This document shows positions 9,284-18,281 of a stretch of DNA of 30,809 nucleotides, in pieces (positions within the stretch are counted from its first letter, which is position 1; the number at the start of each line of letters is the position of its first letter). The stretch lies in NCBI GenBank assembly GCA_015680685.1, contig MNCI01009243.1, positions 5,529 to 36,337 of the forward strand. The letters run 5' to 3'. Origin of the DNA: Gnetum montanum (taxonomy: Eukaryota > Streptophyta > Gnetopsida > Gnetales > Gnetaceae). The notes beneath the pieces were generated by a model. That model was not told the DNA's origin, searched no databases, and worked only from the letters and a program-made list of their open reading frames with translations. The position numbers and the translations under genes were made by a program.

Positions 9284-9490
9284 TTGGCTAATTCTATAAT
9301 GGTTGAGAAATTCTTGATCTTAGAGTTTTATGGATTTATTGCTTGGGAAGGAAAAGTAGATTTTAATCCATATTCTTCTAATTATTCTAAAATTTTATAT
9401 TTGATTAATTTAGAAAATTTTCCTCTTCTTCTTCAAAGTGCTAAAAGTGAAATTATTGGCAAGGTTGGTACAATCCTCAAACCAAAGTAA
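9284..9490 (+). pseudogene. Peptide frame in tandem unit 2 (68 codons), possible LINE ORF1 fragment
   Basis: The open frame runs MANSIMVEKFLILEFYGFIA, WEGKVDFNPYSSNYSK, LYLINLENFPLLLQSAKSE and IIGKVGTILKPK. The FIAWEGK..F.P....Y.K...L..LENFPL.L.....EIIGK.G.I pattern resembles the end of the DUF4283 domain of plant L1-type ORF1 proteins, in which W...P.F.P is followed by W.RL..LPL.....E...IG...G. The position 0.6 kb upstream of ORF2 fits. No start context or promoter is evident, so expression is not implied. It could equally be an unrelated fragment. Confidence 0.4.
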
Positions 9491-9670
9491 AAGATATTAC
9501 TACATGGTGTGCAATGCCAACATTATTTTGTAGAGATTTATTTATGACAAAGAAAGACAAAACTAAAACTTAAGACTAGTAATTTATGTTGTCCCCCAAA
9601 ATTAATTTTTGATAATATTATAGTTATTATCATCATGAAAGCCATGTTATTCTCAATAAAAAAAGTTGCT

Positions 9671-10094
9671 TGTGAGAAAAAGAAATAACAATGTTCAAAA
9701 AAGTCAAATAATGATAATTTTTACCATTCACAAATGAAATTTTATTCAACAATATCTTAACCTTGTACTTATCTCTTTAAATCTAAAGATGCCAATAAAC
9801 TATTGCTATCTAAAAAGAATTTTCATTTAGACATAAATACCTTTTTAGTAGGGACTAATAATGAAAGTGCTAATGTATATGGATTTCATTTAGTGTAACA
9901 CACTAAAAAAAAAGGATTGCAGATACTAATTTCAATCCAATGAGTTCTAAGGTATCTTCTTCCCTCTTTACTAATACAATTGTTTCAAATGTTTTTTCAT
10001 TAAATAATATTTTTTCACCTATTAGGAACATGGATTGTGAGACAAAAGATAATCTTGAAAAATCAAGGACAAGGGCCTCCTCCCCCACATCTCA
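9671..10094 (+). other. LINE spacer between the ORF1-like array and ORF2
   Basis: AT-rich, with scattered short coding-like pieces. KDNLEKSRTRASSPTSQC at about 10041-10098 is lysine/arginine-rich, like an ORF1 C-terminus, and it overlaps the ORF2 start. Nothing else is recognised. Confidence 0.35.
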
Positions 10095-12660
10095 ATGTTA
10101 GTTATATCATGGAATGTTTGAGGCCTTTCTAATAGGTCCTAAACAAAGATTGTTCTGAAGTATTTTTTAAATTGATAATTTTTTCTAGATTTTTTTCTAA
10201 TAAGAGATTAAGATTTCAATTCATTATATTAGTTTTATTGGTAAATACATTTTAAAAAATTGCATTGTTTTTATATACTGCTCATGAAGTTAACAAAGGA
10301 GGTGTTGCTATTTTAGTTAATTAAAATTGAACTGAAAAATTTCTAAATTTTGGCTTGGACAATCTTGAAAAAGTTATTCAGATTGCTTTTGATAGGAAAA
10401 AAAGATACTTTGAACTTTATAATATTTATGCTCCTAATAATTTGAAAAATTGATCAAAGGTTTGAAAATATCTGTTATCTTTACCTAAAATTCCTTGGAT
10501 TATTGGAGGTGATTTCAATGTGATTCAAAGCCATTTAGATAAACTTTGTAGTATTTCTCCTAACATGTATTCTATAGAAAAAGAAGATTGATGTAATTTT
10601 AAAGAAAAATATTTTCTTTCTAATGTTAACTCTTTATTCATACATAATTCAAACAAGAAGCATTACACTTAATACAATTATTAGTAAGGAAATAATCAAT
10701 TTTATGACTGAAGTACTAGATTTTACATCTCTAATGTTTCCTTCTTGAAGCCTACAAGTAAAGTAAAATGCATACAAACACTACTTTATCTAACCATTTT
10801 TCTATTAGTATTTTTCCTCTAGAATTAATTCTTTCTCCTTTTAAAAGTATGAGCTTTTTCACATAAGTGCTAATATGTTTACAAAACTCAGCAGGAAAAT
10901 TATTTTAAAGTATAGAGAATGTAGAAAAAAGTCTACTAGCAATATTGCTTTGATGAACTAGTAGCACCAAACTACTTCTAGACTCAAAAATTATGCAAGA
11001 TTGTTTGAAAACCAATTTGCTAAGCAGAAGTGTGAAGTTAAAGAAGATATTGTAGAATTTGCCAATCACATGCAAATTCTTTTAGACAAAAATCCCTTGA
11101 TTTTGAAATCCAAAAAGCCTTGGTTAAAGCTCATTATGCTAAACAATGTTGGGATGTTTTTGAAGCTAAAAGTGCTATCCATAAAAGTTTCATGACTTGG
11201 TTACAAAATCTACGATGCATCTTGTAAGAAATTTTAAAAAAATTTAAACAAAATGATCAAGTACCTAAATAGGAATCACTTTATATAAATGATTCCATCA
11301 TTGCAAATCATAATACTATTAATAGATTTTTAGCAATTCAATTCTCCTCCTTTTTTTTGAAAGTTATAACAAGAAAACCTTCTAGGCCTTCTATACACAT
11401 ATTCCTCATCTTATAATAGAAGCACATTCAAGTATTCTTGAAGTGAAAATTATAGTTGATGAAATAAAATATCACCTTTTAGTTTAATAGATCACAAAGC
11501 TCCAAATTACGATGGTTTTTTAATTGACCTTTCTAAGGAACATTTGAACATTATTGGAATTGATCTTTTTCATGTTTTGCATGTAGCCATTAAAAAAAGA
11601 TTCTTTCGAAAAAAATATTAATAAAGGTGAGATTCATTTTCTTCCTAAGAATGAAGATCTTCAATGTATTGGTAATTGGAGGCCTATTACTCTTATTAAC
11701 AACACTTATAAAAATTTAGATAAATCCATCACTTGTGGAATTCAAAAGGTTATAGAAGACATTAATACACCATGAACAAACAAAGACAAAACAAACTTGA
11801 CCGAGAGGGTAAAATTAAATTGAGTAAGTGGTAGAGAAACAGAGGAGGGATGAGTGATTCCATTTTTAGATATCTTGTTACCTCATCCAGTAGTTAGGCT
11901 TGGTTAAAATCATCTTGGCCAATTGATATATGGTGATTGGCTTTAATGAAGGAGTTTGCACCATTGATTCATCTAGATTGTGTACCACTTAAAGCAACTT
12001 TGGTATCACTGTAGTTTTCTATTTATGTATGCATGATCAAAGGATTATGTGGTCAAAGGTTTATATTCTCCATGGCTTGAATAAAAAGTTTTTTTTTTGG
12101 AAAAATTAATTTTTGATTTTTAGAATTTATTTAAAGTGAAAAATATTTTGCATTAGGCTTTTTAAAATATTTCTTAGAAGGATGTCAGATCCATTTTTCC
12201 TTTTAACTCTAAAGTTGCATACAATATTATTCCAAGGTATAATTATATTCATAACAAATTCAATAAGGCCTCTAAAATGTAATTATCACCACACAAGATA
12301 AAAAATATTTGTAGAATTCATACATTTTCTAAAGTTGTATTTTTTATAGTGTCTTTTTCATCAAGGTCTTCCTACCGGGGGTTGTGTTAAATATATGAGA
12401 ATTGTTTTTACTCAATGTCCTATTTGTAGAAGTGAAAACTCATTTTCTCTCTTCTTTTCAGTGACCTCTTGTACAACATGCTTAGAAATTGACATCAAGA
12501 ATTTGTAACAACTTTCAATCAACCATCAATGATATCATTCTCGGTGATCAACCTTCTTTATCTACTTTCTTTCTTTGCATTTCAAGTATCTTTGGCAACT
12601 TAATACTCTAATCTTTTCAAAAGCTTTGAAGTGAAGTTATTTTCCAACAACGATAGCATA
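10095..12660 (+). pseudogene. L1-type LINE ORF2 relic: endonuclease, truncated RT, RVT zinc-binding domain
   Basis: L1 ORF2 nicks target DNA and reverse-transcribes LINE RNA. The relic starts MLVISWNV*GLSNRS at 10095, the canonical N-terminus of the AP-like endonuclease. It continues with GGVAILVN (about 10298), YNIYAPNN (10423) and WIIGGDFNVIQSHLD (about 10499; GGDFNVI 10505-10525). The first RT block reads FLPKNEDLQCIGNWRPITLINNTYK (about 11638-11712), with IQKVIED after it. The polymerase core with the YADD-type motif is missing past about 11775. The zinc-binding domain is seen near 12360-12480 (HQGLPTGGCVKY, TQCPICRSENS). Stops and frameshifts are frequent, including TGA at conserved Trp or Arg positions. 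No poly(A) tail is found before the SINE-like copy at 12681. Confidence 0.75.
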
Positions 12661-12845
12661 ACAATGACCTTTCTTACATTGAGGTATTAAACTAGTGGTA
12701 AGACTCTTGATTTGCAACCTCCAAGTTAAGAGTGTATTTCTAGTAGGTAATGTTGAGTTAGAAAGTTCTAATTGGACTATATATCTTAGGATGTACCTAT
12801 ATTATAATTATTTGATGGTTTCAACACATGACTATGACCTTTGTT
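12661..12845 (+). mobile_element. tRNA-derived SINE-like repeat, copy 2, with target duplications
   Basis: The body (12681-12830) begins GAGGTATTAAACTAGTGG with a degenerate A box (12688-12698) and B box (12730-12741), and continues with TCTAGTAGG and ATATTATAATTATTTG as in copy 1. The flanks 12661-12675 (ACAATGACCTTTCTT) and 12831-12845 (ACTATGACCTTTGTT) match at 13 of 15 bases, the usual length of a retroposition target duplication. It inserted at the end of the LINE relic. Confidence 0.65.
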
Positions 12846-13699
12846 TAGGAGTTCAATAAAATTTTCAAATATGTCACTTTTCAATTACAAATTTAATCAA
12901 AAAAGCTTTCTGTTAAAGTTGAACAATTAATTTGTTTTCTATAGTATTACTTTTTTTATTTGGAGGCAAGGATGGAAAGCTTTTAGCTTCTATTACTACT
13001 TGTTCATTATTTTCGATTGATACTTTATTTTGTCTTTAAAGAGAGTTTTCTATTTCTCTTTATAAAAAACTCTTTGGCAAGAAGTGAATATCCATGAGGG
13101 TGCTTCTATATAAAGGCAAGATTTGATTCTTTTCCTACCCCAAAGTGGAGGCTTTCTAGGATTGGTTGTAAGGATGAAAAGATAAAAAAATATTCCAAAA
13201 ACCATTCGGCTTTTTCTTTAGAGACTCTATTGTTGATATGATATACTATCATTATATTTAATTTTATTATTCATTTTTTGATGTCCAACACCCCCTTATC
13301 TTAGAACTACATAGTCCTAATTTTCTATGTTTGTGACATAGGAATATGTGGCCATAGCTTTGGATTTTTGTGTGGGCATCTTCCCTATTGTTTGGATAAG
13401 AGGTTTAGGTCTAGGAATAGTTGTTTAAAGCCATTTGAGAGTGGGTCCTAGTGGAAGCATGTTCAAAGTAAGTCTCATGATATGCTTCTTGATTCATTGA
13501 GGTTAAGTATGTGTTTTCTCTCATTGCTTAACAATTCATGTATGCACTAGGAGTGGGTTCCTAGTTGTATTAATGATTGTTATGGCTTATATGTACACTC
13601 ATGTTCTCTATGGTGTTTTAATACGTGCTTGTTTCAATGGTTTCATCACTTGTATAATTATTTGAGGCATGATCATAATGTCTATAACCATTAACCTAA
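12846..13699. other. AT-rich spacer, nothing recognised
   Basis: It may hold the far 3' end of the LINE, since the 5' 100 bases are still coding-like. No ORF of weight, RNA gene or repeat end was seen. Confidence 0.4.
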
Positions 13700-13714
13700 C
13701 ATGTCACATGTATA

Positions 13715-13966
13715 TTATTTATTTTTATTGTGTTCATAGGTTCTTATCCATGTTGAGGCATAATCCATGTTAAGTCTACTATGGGTTACCTTGTTATTTT
13801 TGTGACTCAAGATGATTCCAAATAGTACTCTTGAGAGTAATGTCACTACAATATGGACTAAGGCACAACTATCAAGAACACATCTATTTTTACTTGATGA
13901 ATCTTTAGTTGATAATAATGTAATAAAAGTTGTGTCCCCTCCTTCACATTTTTTCAACATAAACAT
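13715..13966 (-). pseudogene. Copia-type protease-like fragment
   Basis: The frame contains SSSKNRCVLDSCALVHIV, which resembles the copia protease motif (W-V/I-L-D-S-G-A-S-x-H-V/I) with the catalytic D-S followed by Cys instead of Gly. The Asp-Ser pair, the spacing to His and the preceding Lys/Asn-rich linker fit. The rest of the protease is not recognisable. The position downstream of the gag-like frame supports the call. It would be inactive. Confidence 0.4.
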
Positions 13967-13996
13967 CTTATTTCTTATTTGGACATTTTAGTTTGA

Positions 13997-14062
13997 ACAC
14001 ATAATTAGGGATAAAAATCCATGTCTAAACCAACATTTTTCTTCAACACATAATTAGGGATA
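13997..14062. repeat. Short direct repeat ACACATAATTAGGGATA
   Basis: The 17 bases occur at 13997-14013 and 14046-14062, 49 bp apart. They suggest a small local duplication in the gag-protease junction of the copia relic. Confidence 0.6.
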
Positions 14063-14340
14063 CAAAAAATAAGATGAGATAATATTTAGATTTTGATTTA
14101 CCTTGGTTGTGGAAAATGTCATCATTCTTTTCTTCATTTTTCTTAATTGTTCTTCTTTGATTCTTTTCCATATAAATTTCCTCATTGTCATGGTTGTCAT
14201 TTTTAAAAATTTCAGTAGTTTTTATTTGAGAGACCAAATCATCAATAGTAAATAAATTAAAGTATTTACTCAACACAAAGTTCATTGTCATGTTTTGAAT
14301 TCTTTGATCATTGTACAAGTCATCAACAACCTCTTAAACG
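14043..14340 (-). pseudogene. Copia-type gag C-terminal fragment
   Basis: The frame reads DQRIQNMTMNFVLSKYFNLF, TIDDLVSQIKTTEIF and a charged Lys/Glu/Asn-rich tail ending HNQGKSKSKYY. The order matches copia Gag: a helix with R(I).....L...F, then TIDEL...L..E, a basic linker, and a zinc knuckle. The knuckle itself is lost; the sequence after the linker (13990-14060) holds a near-duplicate of ACACATAATTAGGGATA (13997 and 14046). Weak similarity, so the call is tentative. Confidence 0.4.
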
Positions 14341-14399
14341 TTTTTTGTTTAAGTAAAACAATACTAAAAGTCATCTACATGCTGAAGCATCCATACATT

Positions 14400-14795
14400 C
14401 TATTAAGAAATATTTTTTTTTTGAGAGAATGTTTGGGTTTGTATTACTAAAAGTTATGGTACACGAGTAAACAATTACAATGGGGGGAACATCAGGGATA
14501 GCCCACTCTGAGGNNNNNNNNNNNNNNNNNNNNNNNNNNNNNNNNNNNNNNTCTTGGATGCCCTGCATAGTAGCCTCTCTCCTGCTCCGGTCAGCCGACG
14601 AGTCCCCTGCATCAAGGTGGAATCTAGCGGACGTGCGTCTGATGTGTTGTCTGAGCTCCCCCAGGAGCTCTCACAACTAATGCCCAAAATGCTATATGGG
14701 CAACACGCCCCCCCCCTTGAGCCACTGACGAGCACTGTGTACATGTGCTCGGTCAAGTTGTCGTTGCCGTTGCCGGGCACTATTAAGAAATATTT
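14400..14795 (-). mobile_element. Retroposon insertion with T-tract and 16-bp target duplication
   Basis: CTATTAAGAAATATTT occurs at 14400-14415 and 14780-14795. The insert (14416-14779) starts with a T-run, so on the minus strand it ends in poly(A), as in L1-mobilised copies. It is GC-rich at its minus-strand 5' end (GTGCCCGGCAACGGCAACGA), unlike its AT-rich surroundings. Neither A/B boxes nor a known LINE domain are visible, so it may be a 5'-truncated LINE 3' end, an unusual SINE or a retrocopy. It interrupts the copia gag leader. Confidence 0.7.
14514..14551. other. Assembly gap, 38 N
   Basis: Undetermined bases inside the retroposon. Translations across it are not real proteins. Confidence 1.
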
Positions 14796-15396
14796 AATTT
14801 ATTCATATATTTTGATTTTGAGTTTGTCAAATTTGATTATATGCAAGAATCCTGCTATTTTTTTAGTTTTCTTAAATATCATGATAATTAAGTTACAATT
14901 TATGTGTGCTTCCCTTGTTGCTTTTAAGGGATACTATCATTTTATTTGAATTTACTCATTGCTTTTAATTTCAAGTTTGTTAAATTTCTTTCTATGTAAG
15001 AGTTATTAGATTGGTTGATTATCTTAAATGTAATGATAATAAAGATGCATTTTATTGTACACCTCTTTGACTATCTTCAAGAAATATAATCATTTAACTA
15101 CAGTTGAAAAAAAAATTAAAGTTGATCATCATCATTGCTAAGGAATTTTTCTTTCTTTCTATCATACTCATCTAATTGAGCTATTGTCATGGAATCATCT
15201 TTTTTTCTCTTTACGTATTGTAGAAATATCATGAAATCCTTAGTTTACAACTTCTTAATCATCATTGAATTTTTGAAGATATTCCATCATTTTGTTCTAA
15301 AGCATAAAGTCTTACATGCCAGTGAAGATAATAGTATAGCTTGGAATATTTTTGTTTATTTTCACATGAAATATTTTACATCAGATTGAAACTAGT
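14796..15396 (-). other. Decayed copia gag leader and N-terminus
   Basis: Between the PBS and the retroposon. On the minus strand, short gag-like pieces are seen (MMEYLQKFNDD near 15285, DDSMTIAQLDEYDRKKEKF near 15200), but no continuous frame. AT-rich otherwise. Confidence 0.3.
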
Positions 15397-15409
15397 GCTT
15401 TGATACTAA
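15397..15409 (-). promoter_or_regulatory. Copia primer binding site (initiator-Met tRNA)
   Basis: The minus strand reads TTAGTATCAAAGC, close to TTGGTATCAGAGC, the complement of the plant initiator-Met tRNA 3' end used by most plant copia elements. It lies 2 bases from the proposed LTR end. Confidence 0.6.
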
Positions 15410-15411
15410 TA

Positions 15412-16020
15412 TGATGAAGTGGAGATCATGAAACCTTCTTCAAAATTTTTGAAAACTTTTAGGAATGATTTTCTTGGAGACCATGAACTAATCATGGATC
15501 ATGGTTTGAGATGTGGAAAAAATTCAAATGAAATTTTTTTTGACCATACTTCAATCATAGGCCATGGTGATCATCATGACTTGATCACAAGTAATAGGCT
15601 ATGAATTTTCCTAGAAATCTTCACAATGACTCATGGGAAGGGACCAAGATCATGTTATTTAGACCATGAGCTAACCATTGCTTGTAGGTTTGTTGTTGTT
15701 TTTTTTTTTTTTGCCAAAGATCATGGTGTAATCATGGTTTAAATTCTATAATGCAATGACCTAGCCATGCATCATGGTAAACTTAGAGAACTTTAGATTT
15801 TTTTACCTAAGTGAGTATAATTCAGCTAAAGTCTTTGAATTAATCTTTTGAAAAGGTTTGTTGATGATGAAACTCTTGAGAAATGATGAAATTGCAAAGG
15901 AGAGTGATGAAAAAAGATAGAGCAATGAGACAGAACAATGAAAGAGAATAGTAAGAGAGAGTGATGAGTTGCTAGAGAAATTATTTGTTTGTTTTGTAAA
16001 ATATCATCAACTCATCAACA
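15412..16020 (-). repeat. Copia 5' LTR candidate (about 609 bp)
   Basis: On the minus strand it begins TGTTGATGAG at 16020 and ends CACTTCATCA at 15412, next to the PBS. No second copy is present to confirm the outer boundary; TCATCA motifs nearby leave the start uncertain by tens of bases. Inside are several near-repeats built on GACCATG and ATCATGG. Confidence 0.4.
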
Positions 16021-17168
16021 TTAATTTTCCATCAAATGAATCATCTTCAATCATCATCAAATCCTTTATCCTTAAAGGAAAGAAATTACTATATAATTAT
16101 ATAGAAATGGGTAGGATCCAAAATACATCACTTTGGGGTGAAGTTTAACTTGCTGATTCTTTTTATAATATGATTTTTTCATGAATATTTGGAGTTAAAA
16201 CAAATTAAATTCATTCATGTAACTTAAACACTTCTTTTATATAATTTTGTAGAATCTGCATTGGTAACTTCAATAACTCATAAAAAAATTTGTCATTTTC
16301 TTTTGAAGAAATCTATTTTGCAACATTCTGATAACACTTGGTAAATTCTCTAATGATATTTTCAAAATTCATAACATAGATATTTCTATTGTCCAATAAA
16401 TCCAAAGGGTCTATAGATGTAATAAAATTTCAATTTAGATTAAATAATACATTTTGTTCATCTTCTATTACTTGTAGCAGACATAATTAATATATTCTAC
16501 CTTCATGTTGCATATTATTTCATCTTCTACTTTCAATTTGAAGGTGATGTGATCTCATTCTTACTCTAGTAATTAGTATTCTCATGAATATTGGAAATTT
16601 TGCAAGTAGATATACTACTTCATCATCCCTACCACCTCAAATGTTTTATCTATAAAATAGAGATCTTTTTTTGGGTATTTGTACCTCATTTTGGTACCTC
16701 TCTAAAACTTTATACTTAACAATTTTCTAAGATTGTTTTAAATTTATTATTACATTAATATCTTTAATATCTCATTTTTTGTAGCCATAATTTAATTTAT
16801 GACATCACCCCTATTACTAAGATGTTTAGATGATCTTTCCTATGACAATATTGTTATTTTTATTATTCAAATAAAATGTTAAGAACTAATATATTACTTT
16901 AGCTTCCAATGATAACAAAATAACCTCTAATAAAAGTATTACATATGGAACTTGTGTTTTAACATTGCATGCATCATACAATAACTATTTTTGAAGTTCT
17001 TCAATTTTCTTCATGATTCTTGATTAAGACTTGAATTGCACTTTATATATTCATAGAGTACTATAGCTTGTATAATTATTTGAAAAAGATATTTTTGAAT
17101 TATCCAAGTCCAAAGATTATGATTGTTACATAGATTCCTCATTATTGGTAAACCAAAATTTTCACCAT
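16021..17168. other. AT-rich sequence, nothing recognised
   Basis: Short poly-A/T runs and no frame over about 60 codons. It may be the older substrate into which the copia element and element 2 inserted. Confidence 0.4.
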
Positions 17169-17171
17169 TGT

Positions 17172-17279
17172 GATATCGTAACTATGATATTGTGTCAATG
17201 ATATCATAGCTTTGATGTCATAGCTCATCCCATGTCATCATTGATGTGATGTGTTGGGATCTGTGTAACCTTATAAATA
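17172..17279 (+). promoter_or_regulatory. LTR promoter of element 2: GATATC array and TATA box
   Basis: GATATC, GATATT, GATATC and GATGTC start at 17172, 17186, 17200 and 17214, exactly 14 bp apart. TATAAATA follows at 17272-17279. Confidence 0.6.
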
Positions 17280-17448
17280 CCAGCACTTGGATGCGTACTT
17301 GACAACTTTTGATTCCAATACTTAGCTAGACTCTTGTAGTTTCGTTTCATAATTTTAGCAATAGATTGAATGTCTGCAGTGTAGTGTTAAGCAGTCAACC
17401 AAAATCTTTATTCGAGTAAACTGTACTTGGACACAATTTATGTGCGGC

Positions 17449-17454
17449 AATAAA
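17449..17454 (+). terminator. Poly(A) signal in the element 2 LTR
   Basis: AATAAA in the conserved block CGGCAATAAAG, at the same place as in the other LTRs. Confidence 0.45.
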
Positions 17455-17844
17455 GATCGAAGGTGTTTCTCATCATTGTAGCATTCCTTAGTTTTCTTTA
17501 TGTTTACTTAGAATAATGTTATTGCTTTCTTAGTTAATCATTTACACTAGGCTAAGATAGATTTATGTTTTCTTAATTAACCAGACTTAGAATTTTACCT
17601 TTTACTCAAACATGTTTACCACTAGGAGCATTAAGAGCCTTACAACATCAACCAATCATATGCCTCATTAAGAGTCAAACCATATACTCAGACTTCACTA
17701 ACTTGAAGTGGGAAGATAATGATCTTCAACTTAACAATAATTACTAGCATAATTACATTATCCATCGATGAATTACAATCTAGTCACGCGCAAACACTTG
17801 CAACTTGTATGATAGACTGTTGGGATGCCTCCACTACTCATCCT

Positions 17845-17862
17845 TGGCACCATAGTTGGGGA
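17845..17862 (+). promoter_or_regulatory. Primer binding site of element 2 (tRNA-Asp-like)
   Basis: TGGCACCATAGTTGGGGA matches the complement of the plant tRNA-Asp 3' end (TGGCGCCGTTGCCGGGGA) at 13 of 18 bases, four of the five differences being transitions. It starts one base after the LTR end, as expected. Confidence 0.75.
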
Positions 17863-17984
17863 TGTGTCAATGTGTCTTGAGTAGTTGATCTTATAAAGTT
17901 CATTGTATCAGAAACCACAAAGTTATTCTTACACCTTTAATCAATTTTAACAATACACAAAGAACTAAGCATCAAATATATGAT

Positions 17985-18030
17985 ATGGCTTCAACACTTA
18001 AAGAGGAATTATCACCTATTAAAGAGCTAT
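17985..18030 (+). pseudogene. gag: gag start of element 2, cut by the solo LTR
   Basis: The frame opens MASTLKEELSPIKEL at 17985, about 120 bases after the PBS. It is broken after codon 15 by the solo LTR; one copy of the duplication GCTAT (18026-18030) lies in it. Joined across the insertion, the frame continues into E-L-stop-R-G-N-D, the stop (TAA) probably being a former glutamine codon. This gives the likely Gag N-terminus for the family, which is outside the window in elements 1 and 3. Confidence 0.6.
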
Positions 18031-18041
18031 TGATGAGCCAC

Positions 18042-18107
18042 AATATCGTGTTCGCCCCTACGATATCGCGTATGTGATATCGCAGCCCACCGCAATGTCT
18101 ATAAATA
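18042..18107 (+). promoter_or_regulatory. Solo LTR promoter: reduced GATATC array and TATA box
   Basis: AATATC at 18042 and GATATC at 18062 and 18076 (20 and 14 bp apart), then TATAAATA at 18100-18107. Confidence 0.55.
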
Positions 18108-18275
18108 AGAGACGGCTTTCCTTATTCTAGGCACTTAGACCTAGACCCTTAGCCAAACTATAGCAATTTTACCATTCCAAAGTTAGAATAATTTCCATGT
18201 GCCCATAGTAGAAGTCTTAAAGTGAACGGATATTTATTTGAGCAAATTGTACCTGAGCACACATTTGTGTACGAT

Positions 18276-18281
18276 AATAAA
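18276..18281 (+). terminator. Poly(A) signal in the solo LTR
   Basis: AATAAA in ACGATAATAAAG, after GCACACATTTGTGT, the counterpart of the hairpin in LTR 1. Confidence 0.45.

Larger units (their letters stand above)
8546..9670 (+). repeat. Tandem array of about 2.4 units of 474-488 bp
   Basis: The anchor GAGATTTATTTATGACAAA-like sequence starts at 8571, 9045 and 9533 (periods 474 and 488). Each unit carries GTGTACAATGCACACATT-like sequence, CATCATGAAAGCCATGTTATT and TCTCAATAAAAAAGTTG; the first two also carry an open peptide frame, and the third breaks off at about 9670. The copies have diverged by point changes, so the array is old. It lies just upstream of the LINE ORF2 relic. Confidence 0.85.
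13700..16020 (-). mobile_element. Ty1/copia retrotransposon relic, 5' part only
   Basis: Read on the minus strand: a 5' LTR candidate (16020 down to 15412), a primer binding site complementary to initiator-Met tRNA (15409-15397), a decayed gag leader, a gag-like frame (14318-14043) and a protease-like frame (13966-13715). Homology is lost below 13700, so integrase, RT and the 3' LTR are absent. A later retroposon interrupts it at 14416-14779. The family call rests on the PBS and protease motif together. Confidence 0.5.
17169..17843 (+). repeat. 5' LTR of element 2, diverged
   Basis: It ends ACTACTCATCC just before the PBS, against CTCATCA in the other LTRs. It shares the GATATC array, a TATAAATA box (17272-17279), the CGGCAATAAAG block (AATAAA 17449-17454) followed by TTGTAGCATTC, and the GGGAAGATAATGAT block near 17712. 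The left boundary is uncertain by tens of bases: TG at 17169 or 17171 is the likely start. Confidence 0.75.

Noticed and set aside
14755-14780. Second tRNA-Asp-type primer binding site (GTTGCCGTTGCCGGGCAC)
   Set aside because: It resembles the Athila-type PBS, but no LTR ends next to it; the poly(T) tract and 16-bp duplication argue for an L1-mobilised insert. The match is probably chance in a GC-rich stretch.
14475-14949. Proteins spanning the assembly gap on either strand
   Set aside because: They contain undetermined residues and cross the boundaries of the retroposon.
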